From: Gammaproteobacteria bacterium
GTDB lineage: Bacteria > Pseudomonadota > Gammaproteobacteria > UBA4575
Direction: 5' to 3'
NCBI GenBank assembly: GCA_033344735.1
Contig: JAWPMW010000001.1
Coordinates: 1,556,171-1,620,170, forward strand
Length of the DNA: 64,000 nt
A program made the translations under genes and the position numbers. Shown here piece by piece: positions 34,498 to 44,288 of the stretch (position 1 is the first letter of the stretch; each line of letters opens with the position of its first letter). Under the pieces are notes generated by a model. It saw nothing but the letters and a program-made list of their open reading frames with translations. It made no database searches and had not been told where the DNA came from.

Positions 34498-35646
34498 TTA
34501 TTCAAAGTAACTCATGATGTAGTCACTAATTCTTTGCATAATACTACCTTCCTGTATAGATTCTAGCGCGACTAATTCTACCTCAGTGAATTTTGCATCA
34601 TCCAGATTTATAACTACCTTGCCCACAGACTGATGCATCTCAATCGGCGCTTCAAGTGTTGAGGCGACCTGCATAAATGGCTTCAAGTCATTATAGCGAC
34701 CGCGGGGTATAGTAATAGTAATATCTTCTTTAATACCTAAGCTTACCTCTTTTTTTGCGCCATACCATGCGCGCTTTTTAAGAAGTACTTGCCCAGCACT
34801 ATATAATTTATGTGACTCAAAAAATCGGAACCCATAATTCAATAATGCTTGCGAATGGGTTGCTCTAGCATCTGATGAGGGCGCTCCCAGTACGACAGAT
34901 ACTAAACGCATATCATCTCTTTTTGCAGAAGAGGCTAAACAGTACTTGGCTGCATCTGTATGGCCAGTTTTCAAACCGTCAACCGTGGGATCTCGCCAAA
35001 GTAACTTATTGCGGTTGTGTTGAGTAATTCCATTGAAAGTAAATTCTTTTTGCGAATAGCGCTTGTATTGATCAGGAAAGTCTCGAATGATGGCGCTACT
35101 GAGCATAGCAATATCACGCGCAGTCATGAAATGTTGTTCATGAGTAAGGCCAGTTACATTGGTAAAATGCGAACTCAACAATCCTAAACGTGCCGCCTCA
35201 ATATTCATCATGCCAACAAATGCATCTTCGCTGCCAGCAATATGTTCCGCCAATGCAATGCTTGCATCATTGCCTGACTGAACAATTAACCCCTGTAGCA
35301 AATCATCTACGATTACCCGTTTACCAACTTCTACAAACATGCGAGAACCAATTGCGCGCCAGGCTTTTTCGCTAATTAATACTTCCTCTGTCAACTGAAT
35401 TGAACCTTCAGATAACACCTTATATACAACATAAGCTGTCATTAGCTTAGTTATACTGGCTGGATCATTTCTTTCGTCTGCATTATTCTCAGCAATCACG
35501 GTACCGGTATAGTGATCCAATAAAATATAGCCCTTGGCATTAATCATAGGCGCCTTAGGAATAGGCACAGGTTCTGCATTAACATTTACAGTTACAACAA
35601 AAAGCATTAACAAGATGCAAATTAAACGATTAACTAATTTATTCAT
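34498..35646 (-). CDS. dacA: D-alanyl-D-alanine carboxypeptidase (PBP5/6 family)
   Basis: Trims the terminal D-Ala from peptidoglycan stem peptides in the periplasm. The 382-residue precursor has a signal peptide (1-24), the serine active-site SITK (Ser64, Lys67), SGN (124-126) and KTG in DGLKTGHTD. A beta-rich C-terminal domain ends in an amphipathic anchor (QRISDYIMSYFE), as in PBP5. It lies 31 bases after rlpA. Confidence 0.94.
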   Translation of the reverse strand: MNKLVNRLICILLMLFVVTVNVNAEPVPIPKAPMINAKGYILLDHYTGTVIAENNADERNDPASITKLMTAYVVYKVLSEGSIQLTEEVLISEKAWRAIGSRMFVEVGKRVIVDDLLQGLIVQSGNDASIALAEHIAGSEDAFVGMMNIEAARLGLLSSHFTNVTGLTHEQHFMTARDIAMLSSAIIRDFPDQYKRYSQKEFTFNGITQHNRNKLLWRDPTVDGLKTGHTDAAKYCLASSAKRDDMRLVSVVLGAPSSDARATHSQALLNYGFRFFESHKLYSAGQVLLKKRAWYGAKKEVSLGIKEDITITIPRGRYNDLKPFMQVASTLEAPIEMHQSVGKVVINLDDAKFTEVELVALESIQEGSIMQRISDYIMSYFE

Positions 35647-35677
35647 GAATATTAATTTATGAGGTTAATGGCAAGCG

Positions 35678-36616
35678 CTATAGCTTATCCTGAAATATTA
35701 ACTTGTATTCTTTATGTCCCAACTGAGTAATTTTCTTCACCGTTCTATCTGCTTGTTCAACAGTATCAAGCGGCCCTATCCAAACTTTATAGATAGGTAA
35801 ATCTTCTAAGATTTGTTCTTTTACACTGACAGTTCCAAGCTGATGAGCCGCAAATTGATTGCGAAACTTATAAGCGTTTTCTTTACTACGAAATGCTCCT
35901 ATCTGAACAAAAATACCAACTTTCTTTTCAACTTCTTCTGCACTAGGTGAAGGTTCAACAATCTCTACACTGCTAGCAGTGTTGCTGACAGGCTCTGCCA
36001 CATCGACAACATCTTTAGGTAGCACTGGTTTTTGTCCTGGCTTATTAGCCTGCACACTTGCACTTCGACGAGGATCAATAGCACGTACTTCTACTAGGCC
36101 AGTGCCGGTCGTAACAATACCTAACTTGGTTGCCGCAGCATATGATAAGTCGATGATTCTATTATCATGGAACGGCCCTCGGTCGTTAATACGCACAATA
36201 ATAGATCGTCCATTTTTTTTATTAGTAACACGAGCATAGGTAGGTAAAGGCAGTGTTTTATGCGCTGCTGTCATGGCATACATATCATAAGTCTCGCCAC
36301 TAGAAGTGCGTCGACCATGAAACTTAGTGCCATACCAAGAAGCAATACCTTGCTCAACATAACCCTTTGCTGTAGACAAAGTGTAATAGCGCTGGCCAAA
36401 CACAACATACGATTTTGGATTGCCGTATTTACTTTTAGGCTCAACTTTTGGAATTACTTTCTCAGACCGGTCTACGCGAGTCGACGATTTTTTGGGTGCC
36501 GAATCTTTTTTAGATAAAGGTGAGCTACACGCAGCCACCATTACTATACAAACCAGCCAAACAAATACTAATTTAAAACAACTTTCTAGTTTGCGCTTTG
36601 CGCCGTCAAAATCCAT
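35678..36616 (-). CDS. rlpA: RlpA septal-ring lytic transglycosylase, lipoprotein
   Basis: Cuts glycan strands lacking stem peptides. The 312-residue precursor has a lipobox ending at Cys in VAACSSP, a double-psi beta-barrel domain (GIASWYGTKFHGRRTSSGE through RINDRGPF), and a C-terminal SPOR domain (about 230-312, starting FVQIGAF) that binds denuded glycans. The N-terminus overlaps mltB by 31 bases, which is long but leaves the signal sequence intact. Confidence 0.93.
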   Translation of the reverse strand: MDFDGAKRKLESCFKLVFVWLVCIVMVAACSSPLSKKDSAPKKSSTRVDRSEKVIPKVEPKSKYGNPKSYVVFGQRYYTLSTAKGYVEQGIASWYGTKFHGRRTSSGETYDMYAMTAAHKTLPLPTYARVTNKKNGRSIIVRINDRGPFHDNRIIDLSYAAATKLGIVTTGTGLVEVRAIDPRRSASVQANKPGQKPVLPKDVVDVAEPVSNTASSVEIVEPSPSAEEVEKKVGIFVQIGAFRSKENAYKFRNQFAAHQLGTVSVKEQILEDLPIYKVWIGPLDTVEQADRTVKKITQLGHKEYKLIFQDKL

Positions 36617-37593
36617 TGTTGCTTAATTTCCTGACTGAGTTGGTATACCGCCATGGCATACATATGGCTGTGGTTATAACGAGTAATCACATAAAAATTA
36701 TGTTGGCCTATCCAATACTCCTTAGTGTTTTTATTTACATCTAACACAAATAGAGACACTTTCTCATCGCCACCAATAGGCATATCTGCGATAAAGCCTT
36801 GTTTATTCAATTGCGCATAGGTAAATCCTGGCTTAAGCGTATTGGAGTCATCTATCGTTTTAACATTGCCAGTAAATTGTGCTCGACTGGCTACGGCTTG
36901 ATTCTTTCGCCAGCCATGGACCTTAAAGTAATTAGCGACACTGCCAATAATGTCTTCATTACTATTCCACAAGTCACGCTTCCCATCTTCATTTTGATCT
37001 ACCGAGTAACGTCGGTAGCTACTTGATATAAACTGCCCTACACCCATGGCACCAGCATATGAGCCTTTTAATACTGAAGGATCAAAGCCTTCTTCACGAC
37101 ATAATAATAAATAGTGTTCTAACTCACTTAAGAAAAACTGAGCGCGCTTAGGATAGCCAAAACCCAGCGTTACCAAACTATCTAATACTTGATGCTTGCC
37201 AGTGATACGCCCGTAATAGGTTTCCACGCCAATAATAGCGACAATAATTTCAGGTGGCACGCCATACATTTGCTCGGCTTGTTGCAAAATTTCATGGTTT
37301 TCTTGCCAAAATTTGATTCCCGCATCAGCACGCGCTTGCTTAAGGAAAATAGGCCGGTATTCAAACCATTTCTTCTTACGTTCTGCAGGAGTAGAAATTG
37401 CTTCTAGTACACTTTTTTGTTCCTTAACACCTTTGATCAACAGTTTGAGCTGAGTCCGCTCAAAGCCATGTTCATCAATCATGTACTGAATAAAGTTTTG
37501 TACGTCTTCGCGGCCATAATACGATTTTGCAAGCCCAATAGAAGCTTGTAACGCAAGTAATAGCGTCAAAATAATGAAATATAATTTTCTCAA
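36586..37593 (-). CDS. mltB: Membrane-bound lytic murein transglycosylase B
   Basis: Cleaves peptidoglycan between MurNAc and GlcNAc. The 335-residue precursor has a signal peptide (1-22) without an obvious lipobox, so it may be soluble in the periplasm. The catalytic Glu lies in IIGVETYYGRITG; GAMGVGQFISSSYRRYSVD with an EF-type loop DQNEDGKRD also matches MltB/Slt35. It overlaps rodA by 4 bases and rlpA by 31. Confidence 0.93.
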   Translation of the reverse strand: MRKLYFIILTLLLALQASIGLAKSYYGREDVQNFIQYMIDEHGFERTQLKLLIKGVKEQKSVLEAISTPAERKKKWFEYRPIFLKQARADAGIKFWQENHEILQQAEQMYGVPPEIIVAIIGVETYYGRITGKHQVLDSLVTLGFGYPKRAQFFLSELEHYLLLCREEGFDPSVLKGSYAGAMGVGQFISSSYRRYSVDQNEDGKRDLWNSNEDIIGSVANYFKVHGWRKNQAVASRAQFTGNVKTIDDSNTLKPGFTYAQLNKQGFIADMPIGGDEKVSLFVLDVNKNTKEYWIGQHNFYVITRYNHSHMYAMAVYQLSQEIKQQWILTAQSAN

Positions 37594-38711
37594 TGGCCCA
37601 ATAATTTTCTGTGAGAATGGATTGACATTAATATTCCAAACATAGTCAGTAACGTTACCATAGAGGTGCCGCCGTAGCTAATTAAAGGTAGCGGAACACC
37701 CACTACTGGCAACAACCCCGAAACCATTCCAATATTAACAAACACGTAGGAAAAAAATGACAAACTTATTGCACCGCCCAGTAAGCGCGCAAAACAAGTT
37801 TGTGCTCGCGCAGAAATAATCAGCCCACGCACAACGATAAATAAGTAGACCATGATTAACAACGAAGTTCCAAAAAATCCGAATTCTTCGCTAAGCACTG
37901 AAAAAATAAAATCCGTGGAGCGTTCAGGAATAAAATCAAGCTGGGATTGAGTACCATTTAGCCATCCTCTGCCGTAAACACCACCAGAACCAATCGCTAT
38001 CTTGGATTGAATAATATGGTAACCAGCACCGAGTGGATCTCTCTCCGGATCTAGCAAAGTGAGAATGCGCCCGCGTTGATAATCTCGCAAATAGAACCAA
38101 AATGCTGGGGCGGCGGCTAACACCAAACCCACAAACAAGGCAATGACTCGATAACGTATACCTGCCAGGAAAATCACAAACAATCCCGCACCTGCTACTA
38201 ATATAGAAGTCCCCAAGTCTGGCTGCTTAATAATAAGTCCTGCGGGCACCAGTAAAATCACAAACCCTATAAAAATATCTTTTATGCTTGGCGGCAATGC
38301 TTGCTTTGCGTAGTACCAAGCCATCATCATTGGCAACCAAATTTTCATTAGTTCTGATGGTTGGAATCGCACAAAACCTAAATCTAACCAACGCTGCGCA
38401 CCTTTACCAGTATCGCCTGAGATCAGAACTACAACCAATAGGCCTATACCTACTATATATAACCATAATGACCAACTTCTTAATTGATCAGCAGGGATTT
38501 GTGCAAATAACAGCAACCCAGCAAAGCCAATCCCGAGTCGTACTAACTGACGTTGAATAGCGTCAATGTCACCTCCGCTAGCACTGTACAAAACCACTAA
38601 ACCGCTCATACACAAGATAAGCAATGCCATAAATAATGCTGTATCAATTTTTAGAAAGTGATAAATCACTCTCAAAGGGTGTTCATATAAACTCGCTTTA
38701 GCGACTGACAA
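37590..38711 (-). CDS. rodA: Rod-shape SEDS glycosyltransferase RodA
   Basis: Lipid II polymerase of the elongasome, partner of PBP2. The 373-residue protein has about ten membrane helices, GDTGKGAQRWLDLGFVRFQPSE, a long periplasmic loop with GAGYHIIQSKIAIGSGG, and the C-terminal PLPLISYGGTS motif. The start is TTG 38711, overlapping mrdA by 14 bases; no usable ATG precedes the first membrane helix. Confidence 0.94.
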   Translation of the reverse strand: MSVAKASLYEHPLRVIYHFLKIDTALFMALLILCMSGLVVLYSASGGDIDAIQRQLVRLGIGFAGLLLFAQIPADQLRSWSLWLYIVGIGLLVVVLISGDTGKGAQRWLDLGFVRFQPSELMKIWLPMMMAWYYAKQALPPSIKDIFIGFVILLVPAGLIIKQPDLGTSILVAGAGLFVIFLAGIRYRVIALFVGLVLAAAPAFWFYLRDYQRGRILTLLDPERDPLGAGYHIIQSKIAIGSGGVYGRGWLNGTQSQLDFIPERSTDFIFSVLSEEFGFFGTSLLIMVYLFIVVRGLIISARAQTCFARLLGGAISLSFFSYVFVNIGMVSGLLPVVGVPLPLISYGGTSMVTLLTMFGILMSIHSHRKLLGH

Positions 38712-40575
38712 TTTGCTTACCTTCTAGTTTTTCCCCATCTAGCAAATACGCATCTAGAATTTTACGCGCTACCGGTGCTGCTGTGCCGCTTCCACTGCCA
38801 CCATTTTCTACTACGACAGCTAAAGCAATAATAGGGTTATCTACGGGCGCATAAGCTACAAACAAAGCATGATCCTGCAGATGCTTTGGTGTGGTATCAA
38901 CATCATATTCTTCGTCTTGGGCTATACTAAATACTTGCGCAGTACCTGTTTTACCTGCAATTTTATATGGCGCATCCAGGCCTATGCGACGCGCAGTACC
39001 ATTGGGTGCATGCACTACACTGATCATAGCTTTTTCAATCGCTTGCCAATAACTCTCATTATCAACTTTTACATTAGACATTGGCACGGGTTGCCTTTGA
39101 TCAAACTTAAATGTTCCTGCAGCACGCGTTGCGCGTACAAAGCGTGGCTGATACATACTGCCATGGTTTGCAATATATGCCGTCATGACTGCAAGCTGCA
39201 GAGGCGTTGTTAACATGTAACCTTGACCAATGCTTGTAATCACTGTCTCACCAGGATACCAAGGCTGACCGCGTGCAGAACGTTTCCAACTAGAAGACGG
39301 CATTAAACCCTTAACTTCACCGACAGTATCCAAATTAGTCACACTACCTAGATTAAACTGAGTTAAAAATTCGTGCATGCGATCAATCCCTAGCTGATCA
39401 CCCAGCTCATAAAAGTACACATCACATGATTGTGCTATCGCACTATTCATATTAACTAAGCCATGACCGCCTTTTTTCCAATCACGATATTTGCGCGCTT
39501 TTCCAGGCAGTTGAAAAAATGGACCAGCATACATTGTCTTTTCTGGCCAGGTTAGACCGTATTGCAATCCAGCCAGTGCTACTATAGGTTTAACCGTAGA
39601 GCCTGGTGGGTACTGCCCGACGAGTGCGCGATTAAACAAAGGTCGGTGCTTATCGTCACGTAAAGCAGAGTACGCAATTTGCCCAATGCCATTGACGAAT
39701 AAATTGGGGTCATAATTAGGTTTACTTACAAATGCCAGGACATCACCATTGTTTGGATCAATTGCCACTATCGCGCCATTTTCTTCACCTAAAGCATCCT
39801 GAGCAACCTCTTGTAGGGGCGCAATAAGTGATAATTGAATATCCATTCCTGGCGTTGATGGTTGCGTTTTCAGTACACGTAATGACCGACCTTGAGCATT
39901 TATCTCTACATGTTGGAAACCGACTTCTCCATGTAAATCTTTTTCATAGCGTTTCTCAATGCCTAATTTACCTACATGGCTTGTGCCTTGGTATTTTTGT
40001 TTATCTAATCTACTAAGTTCTTTCTCATTAATGCGACCAACATAACCCAAGGCATGAGCAAAGCTATTTTTTTGTGGGTAATAACGTGTCGAGTGAGCAG
40101 CAATTTCTACTCCTCCATAACGATGTTGATTAACCGCAAACTTTGCCACTTCTTCATCGGAGAGGTTAAACTTCAATGGTGTTTGCTGAAATGATTGCTG
40201 GCGTTTCACAGTCTTTTTGAAACGCTCCAATTCGTGCTCTTTTATGTCAATGAATACAGATAAACTTTCAATCAGTGCAGACATGTCTTTGACCTGGGAA
40301 GGCGTCACGACAAGCTGATAATTTGGAGTGTTATCAGCAAGAATTTCTCCATTGCGATCCACTATCAGCCCACGTGTAGGTGCGACCGGCAGTACCCTCA
40401 CTCGATTATCCTCGGACAAGGTTTGGTAATGAGAGTAATTAGTGATCTGTAAATCGTACAAGCGAACTAATAATAGAATAAATGTTCCAGCAACTAATAT
40501 TGCAGACAAGATTGCTCTCTCTCGATAAATCAGAGTCTCTAATCTAAGATTTTTAAGGGTAACTCGACGCGCCAT
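38698..40575 (-). CDS. mrdA: Peptidoglycan transpeptidase PBP2
   Basis: Crosslinking enzyme of the elongasome. The protein is 625 residues from ATG 40575, which I prefer to a TTG five codons upstream. It has one N-terminal membrane anchor, a dimerisation domain, and the transpeptidase motifs STVK (in YPPGSTVKP), SCD and KTGTAQ. It heads the run mrdA-rodA-mltB-rlpA-dacA-dat-ybeD, in which several genes overlap. It is divergent from hppA across 169 bases, which hold no motif I can name. Confidence 0.94.
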   Translation of the reverse strand: MARRVTLKNLRLETLIYRERAILSAILVAGTFILLLVRLYDLQITNYSHYQTLSEDNRVRVLPVAPTRGLIVDRNGEILADNTPNYQLVVTPSQVKDMSALIESLSVFIDIKEHELERFKKTVKRQQSFQQTPLKFNLSDEEVAKFAVNQHRYGGVEIAAHSTRYYPQKNSFAHALGYVGRINEKELSRLDKQKYQGTSHVGKLGIEKRYEKDLHGEVGFQHVEINAQGRSLRVLKTQPSTPGMDIQLSLIAPLQEVAQDALGEENGAIVAIDPNNGDVLAFVSKPNYDPNLFVNGIGQIAYSALRDDKHRPLFNRALVGQYPPGSTVKPIVALAGLQYGLTWPEKTMYAGPFFQLPGKARKYRDWKKGGHGLVNMNSAIAQSCDVYFYELGDQLGIDRMHEFLTQFNLGSVTNLDTVGEVKGLMPSSSWKRSARGQPWYPGETVITSIGQGYMLTTPLQLAVMTAYIANHGSMYQPRFVRATRAAGTFKFDQRQPVPMSNVKVDNESYWQAIEKAMISVVHAPNGTARRIGLDAPYKIAGKTGTAQVFSIAQDEEYDVDTTPKHLQDHALFVAYAPVDNPIIALAVVVENGGSGSGTAAPVARKILDAYLLDGEKLEGKQIVSR

Positions 40576-40744
40576 ATCAAGAAGTGTCAATCATACATAT
40601 TCAGATTAGCTGTTTTGTACTATTTGGTTATATACTGTTCGGGCAAACCGTACAAACGTTAGTGAAAAAAATAATAAATTGTTAGATCTATTACAACCCT
40701 AAGTGTACATGATCTAGCTCTATCAATCGGGAGTAAAACTAACC

Positions 40745-42748
40745 ATGTCTCTAAGTCAATTACCGGTAGCCCTAGGATTATTTGGGCTTATTTCTGCATT
40801 TGTAATTTATCGTATTGTTTTAAGCTCTTCGCCTGGTGAGGGCAAAGTAAGAGAAATTGCTGATGAGATTCATGTAGGTGCAATGACCTTCATGCGTCGT
40901 GAATATTCAATTCTATTTATTTTTGCCTCCATAGTCACCCTGGCGATATATTTCTCAGACTTAGGTGCCTCGACTGCAGGCGCATTTGTTTTAGGTGCAA
41001 TATGCTCTGCCGGCGCAGGTTATATTGGTATGCATGCAGCCACCAGAGCCAACGTTAGAACTACTGTTGCAGCCAACAAAAAAGGACTAGATGCGGCACT
41101 TGATATAGCATTTCTTGGCGGCTCCATAATGGGTCTGACAGTTGCCGCAATGGGCTTACTAGGGCTTGGTACTTTGTACTTATTGTATGGTTCTGACCCA
41201 GGAACGGCACATGTAATTCACGGCTTTGGAATGGGCGCCTCTACTGTGGCTTTATTCTCTCGTGTTGGTGGTGGTATTTACACTAAAAGTGCTGATGTGG
41301 GTGCGGATTTAGTCGGTAAAGTTGAAGCTGGTATTCCTGAAGATGATCCACGTAACCCTGGTGTGATTGCAGATAACGTTGGTGACAATGTTGGTGATGT
41401 CGCAGGCATGGGATCTGATATTTTTGAGTCTTACTGCGGGTCTATTATTGCCACTATTGCGATAGCAGCAACATTAGGCACAACTGTACTAAATAATTTA
41501 GGCGCACAAAATGCTTTGATGTTTTTACCTCTAGGATTAGCATCTATTGGGTTACTCTGTTCGTTAATAGGTATTTTCTTAGTCAAGATACAAACTAACA
41601 TGGCGCCTGCAAACGCACTAAGGCTAGGCACATTTTCAGCAGCTGTCTTATTTATTATTGCCGCCTATTTTTGTATTGATTACTTGAGCATTTCTACTGG
41701 TGTATGGATTGCCGTTCTTAGCGGCGCCATTGGTGGAATTATTATTGGCTTAGTTACCGAGTACTACACGGGTGGAGCGCCAGTACGCAAAATTGCGGCA
41801 GGTGGCGAAACCGGACCCGCGACTGTCATGATTGCTGGTTTAGCCACCGGCATGCATTCAGTGTTAATACCTGTTCTTACAATTGCCGCAATTATATTTT
41901 TCGCCAATGAATGGGCAAGCCTTTACGGAGTAGGCATTGCAGCAGTTGGCATGTTGGCAACTGTCGGCATTACCATGGCCATTGATGCCTACGGGCCGGT
42001 TGCTGATAATGCAGGTGGTATTGCAGAAATGGCCAACCTGGGTGAAGACACTCGCAACATTACTGACAATCTAGATGAAGTTGGAAATACTACTGCCGCG
42101 ATCGGTAAGGGTTTTGCGATTGGTGCAGCTGCACTTGCTGCATTGGCCATTATTACTGCATTCATAAGCGAAATTAATAGTCATGGGACAAGCATTAGCC
42201 TTGATCTCCGTGAACCACGTGTATTAATTGGGCTGTTTATTGGTGGAGTATTCCCATTCATTGTTGCGTCTCTCACTATGACCGCTGTTGGTGATGCTGC
42301 TTTTTCAATGATTAAAGAAATCCGTCGCCAGTTCAAAGAGATTCCTGGTTTGTTAGAAGGAACTGCAAAACCTGACACAGTTCGCTGTGTTGATATAGCC
42401 ACTACAGCTGCTTTAAAGAAAATGGTATTACCAGGTTGCTTAGCGGTTATTGCTCCTGTTGTAGTTGGTTTTGGATTAGGCCCACAAGCATTAGGAGGGA
42501 TGTTAGGCGGCGCGCTGCTTTGTTGTGTATTGTTAGCTCTTATGATGGCAAACGCCGGTGGCGCCTGGGACAACGCGAAAAAATATGTTGAAAAAGGTAA
42601 CTTAGGCGGTAAAGGTTCTGATGTTCATAAAGCCGTAGTCGTTGGTGACACAGTGGGCGATCCATTCAAAGATACTTCCGGACCATCAATGAACATTCTA
42701 ATCAATGTAATGGCTATTGTTAGCTTGGTGATTGCACCGTTGCTATAA
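40745..42748 (+). CDS. hppA: Membrane-bound pyrophosphatase (ion pump)
   Basis: Couples pyrophosphate hydrolysis to ion export across the inner membrane. The 667 residues have about 16 membrane helices and the catalytic loops [26 protein letters not shown] and [14 protein letters not shown]. Ala451 in [10 protein letters not shown] points to the K+-dependent class, since K+-independent pumps carry Lys there. Glu228 in SDIFESY sits where Na+-type and many H+-type pumps have their gate Glu, not at the plant position. So the exported ion may be Na+ or H+. A terminator follows. Confidence 0.93.
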   Translation: MSLSQLPVALGLFGLISAFVIYRIVLSSSPGEGKVREIADEIHVGAMTFMRREYSILFIFASIVTLAIYFSDLGASTAGAFVLGAICSAGAGYIGMHAATRANVRTTVAANKKGLDAALDIAFLGGSIMGLTVAAMGLLGLGTLYLLYGSDPGTAHVIHGFGMGASTVALFSRVGGGIYTKSADVGADLVGKVEAGIPEDDPRNPGVIADNVGDNVGDVAGMGSDIFESYCGSIIATIAIAATLGTTVLNNLGAQNALMFLPLGLASIGLLCSLIGIFLVKIQTNMAPANALRLGTFSAAVLFIIAAYFCIDYLSISTGVWIAVLSGAIGGIIIGLVTEYYTGGAPVRKIAAGGETGPATVMIAGLATGMHSVLIPVLTIAAIIFFANEWASLYGVGIAAVGMLATVGITMAIDAYGPVADNAGGIAEMANLGEDTRNITDNLDEVGNTTAAIGKGFAIGAAALAALAIITAFISEINSHGTSISLDLREPRVLIGLFIGGVFPFIVASLTMTAVGDAAFSMIKEIRRQFKEIPGLLEGTAKPDTVRCVDIATTAALKKMVLPGCLAVIAPVVVGFGLGPQALGGMLGGALLCCVLLALMMANAGGAWDNAKKYVEKGNLGGKGSDVHKAVVVGDTVGDPFKDTSGPSMNILINVMAIVSLVIAPLL

Positions 42749-42757
42749 AAATGGACC

Positions 42758-42792
42758 AAACTTGCGCTGAAATAAAATCAGCGCAAGTTTTT
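42758..42792 (+). terminator. Rho-independent terminator of hppA
   Basis: AAACTTGCGCTGA (42758-42770) pairs exactly with 42778-42790 around a 7-nt loop and ends in five T (42788-42792). This is a strong terminator for hppA; the A run on the other side may also help end the convergent gene. Confidence 0.85.
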
Positions 42793-42802
42793 ACTAAAAC
42801 TG

Positions 42803-43240
42803 TTACTTGTTATTAATTTTCTCTTGTCGTTTCCTACGTAAAATATCTTCTTGCATTTCGTTCAACTTTTTACATTTAGTTACCTGCGGCTTTAAAGAAG
42901 CAGTAAACTTTTCAACATCCTCACTTTGTTCTAGCAAATCTCGATATGCATCTAAATAAGTATGGTAAAGCTCATCTATCAAACCTTCTTCATATTTTCC
43001 AGCTCTCGCAAACTCAAGCGCAATAATTCTCGAATCTAGAGAAGCATGATGGGATTCATGCTGATAAAATTTTTCTTCTGTCTCACTTAGAATATTAGCA
43101 ACAACATTTTGCACTGCTTCACACTTGGTATATTTATTTATATGCTCATAGTAATCAAATCCTTCAGCAAAAATATTTTGACAGAAACATATGCCCACAA
43201 ATACTACTGCTTGAGTGCTTACCGATTTGATTATAGCCAC
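42803..43240 (-). CDS. Hypothetical secreted protein
   Basis: A 145-residue protein with a probable signal peptide (1-25, ending IFA) and a charged helical body. Two cysteines in the mature part (KCEAV and KCKKL) may form a disulfide. I recognise no family. It ends 54 bases from hppA on the convergent side and has a long AT-rich upstream gap. Confidence 0.62.
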   Translation of the reverse strand: MAIIKSVSTQAVVFVGICFCQNIFAEGFDYYEHINKYTKCEAVQNVVANILSETEEKFYQHESHHASLDSRIIALEFARAGKYEEGLIDELYHTYLDAYRDLLEQSEDVEKFTASLKPQVTKCKKLNEMQEDILRRKRQEKINNK

Positions 43241-43598
43241 TTTATTAATTTATATATTTGTAAAATATTACAACAACAAAGAGAGCAAAACTGCTCAATA
43301 ACTTATTCAATTAAAATCCTCAATTCCATGCAACCGACAGATAGTAGAAGTACATGAGGTTTTGTAACGAAAACATGAGTCTAGCGGAAATGATTTTTTA
43401 AATAAATTAAAATTTCATAATAATCTTTTATTTAAACTAAATTCTCAATGTTTAATCAAAATCCTTTGAATTGACGCATATGTGGGAATGACAAGTTACG
43501 AGCACTATGTGCGCATGCGCACAGCGATCATTGTAAATCTATCCTAAACGATCAATGATCTTTCTAACCACTCACTACCCCATTGGACACCCACAATC
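43241..43598. other. AT-rich intergenic region with palindromes
   Basis: These 358 bases separate two divergent genes for exported proteins and hold no credible gene. The right part carries a perfect 16-bp palindrome (43508-43523) and a second inverted repeat (GATCATTG at 43526-43533, CAATGATC at 43553-43560), both within 95 bases of the lamin-tail gene start. They are likely control sites. I see no sigma-54 promoter of the kind known for some PEP-CTERM genes. Confidence 0.5.
43508..43523. promoter_or_regulatory. Perfect 16-bp palindrome
   Basis: TGTGCGCATGCGCACA reads the same on both strands and is GC-rich inside an AT-rich spacer, 75 bases before the lamin-tail gene. It may be an operator for a dimeric regulator; the regulator is unknown. 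Confidence 0.4.
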
Positions 43599-44288
43599 AT
43601 GTTAACAAAAAATCAAATCTTAGTATTATTTATAGTACTAAATGCCTTAAATTTCTCTCATGCTGCTAGCATTCAGTTTGGCGACTTGTTAATAAGTGAA
43701 GTGATGGCTAACCCGTCTTCAGTCAGTGACGTCAATGGAGAATGGTTTGAAATTTTCAATGCATCCGCGAACACCATAGACTTGAATGGAATAACAATTA
43801 GCGATGATGGTAGTAATGCACATCAGATCAACAATGCGTCTGGTTTATTAATATTGCCAGGTGCTTACTTAGTACTAGGCAGAAATGGTGACATAGTAAA
43901 TAATGGTGGCTATACAGCACAATATGTTTATAATAATTTCAGCTTAAATAACACGCTTGATCAGATAGTTTTATCAAACAACGGCAATGAAATTACCAGA
44001 CTTGATTATACTGGCTTACCATTTGGCTCTGCTGGCATTAGTGCAGAATTAATTAACCAATTGCTTGCGCCCAAAGAATCAGATTATCAGTTAACTCAGA
44101 GCACCCAGTATGGCTTAGGCGATTTTGGTACTCCAGGCAGTCGTGGTTCGCTTCCATTAATAAACACCTCTAGCGTCCCTGTTCCAAGTGCAATTTGGTT
44201 GTTTGCTTCGGCTGTATTTATATTGACAAATAAATTTAAGCTAACACACCAACAATTGCAGCCAATTAGAAAATATAGTTTGTGCTGA
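43599..44288 (+). CDS. Lamin-tail domain protein with PEP-CTERM-like sorting signal
   Basis: A 229-residue exported protein. Residues 1-22 are a signal peptide. A lamin-tail (LTD) domain follows (about 27-140; LLISEVMANPSS, GEWFEIFNAS, LNGITISDDG, GAYLVLGRNG). The C-terminus has VPVPSAIWLFASA, a membrane segment and basic NKFK, the layout of an exosortase (PEP-CTERM) signal. Unlike normal signals, it continues for some 15 more residues, and these are encoded over the 3' end of metA on the other strand (44241-44288). No exosortase gene lies in the window. The ribosome site is weak. Confidence 0.78.
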   Translation: MLTKNQILVLFIVLNALNFSHAASIQFGDLLISEVMANPSSVSDVNGEWFEIFNASANTIDLNGITISDDGSNAHQINNASGLLILPGAYLVLGRNGDIVNNGGYTAQYVYNNFSLNNTLDQIVLSNNGNEITRLDYTGLPFGSAGISAELINQLLAPKESDYQLTQSTQYGLGDFGTPGSRGSLPLINTSSVPVPSAIWLFASAVFILTNKFKLTHQQLQPIRKYSLC

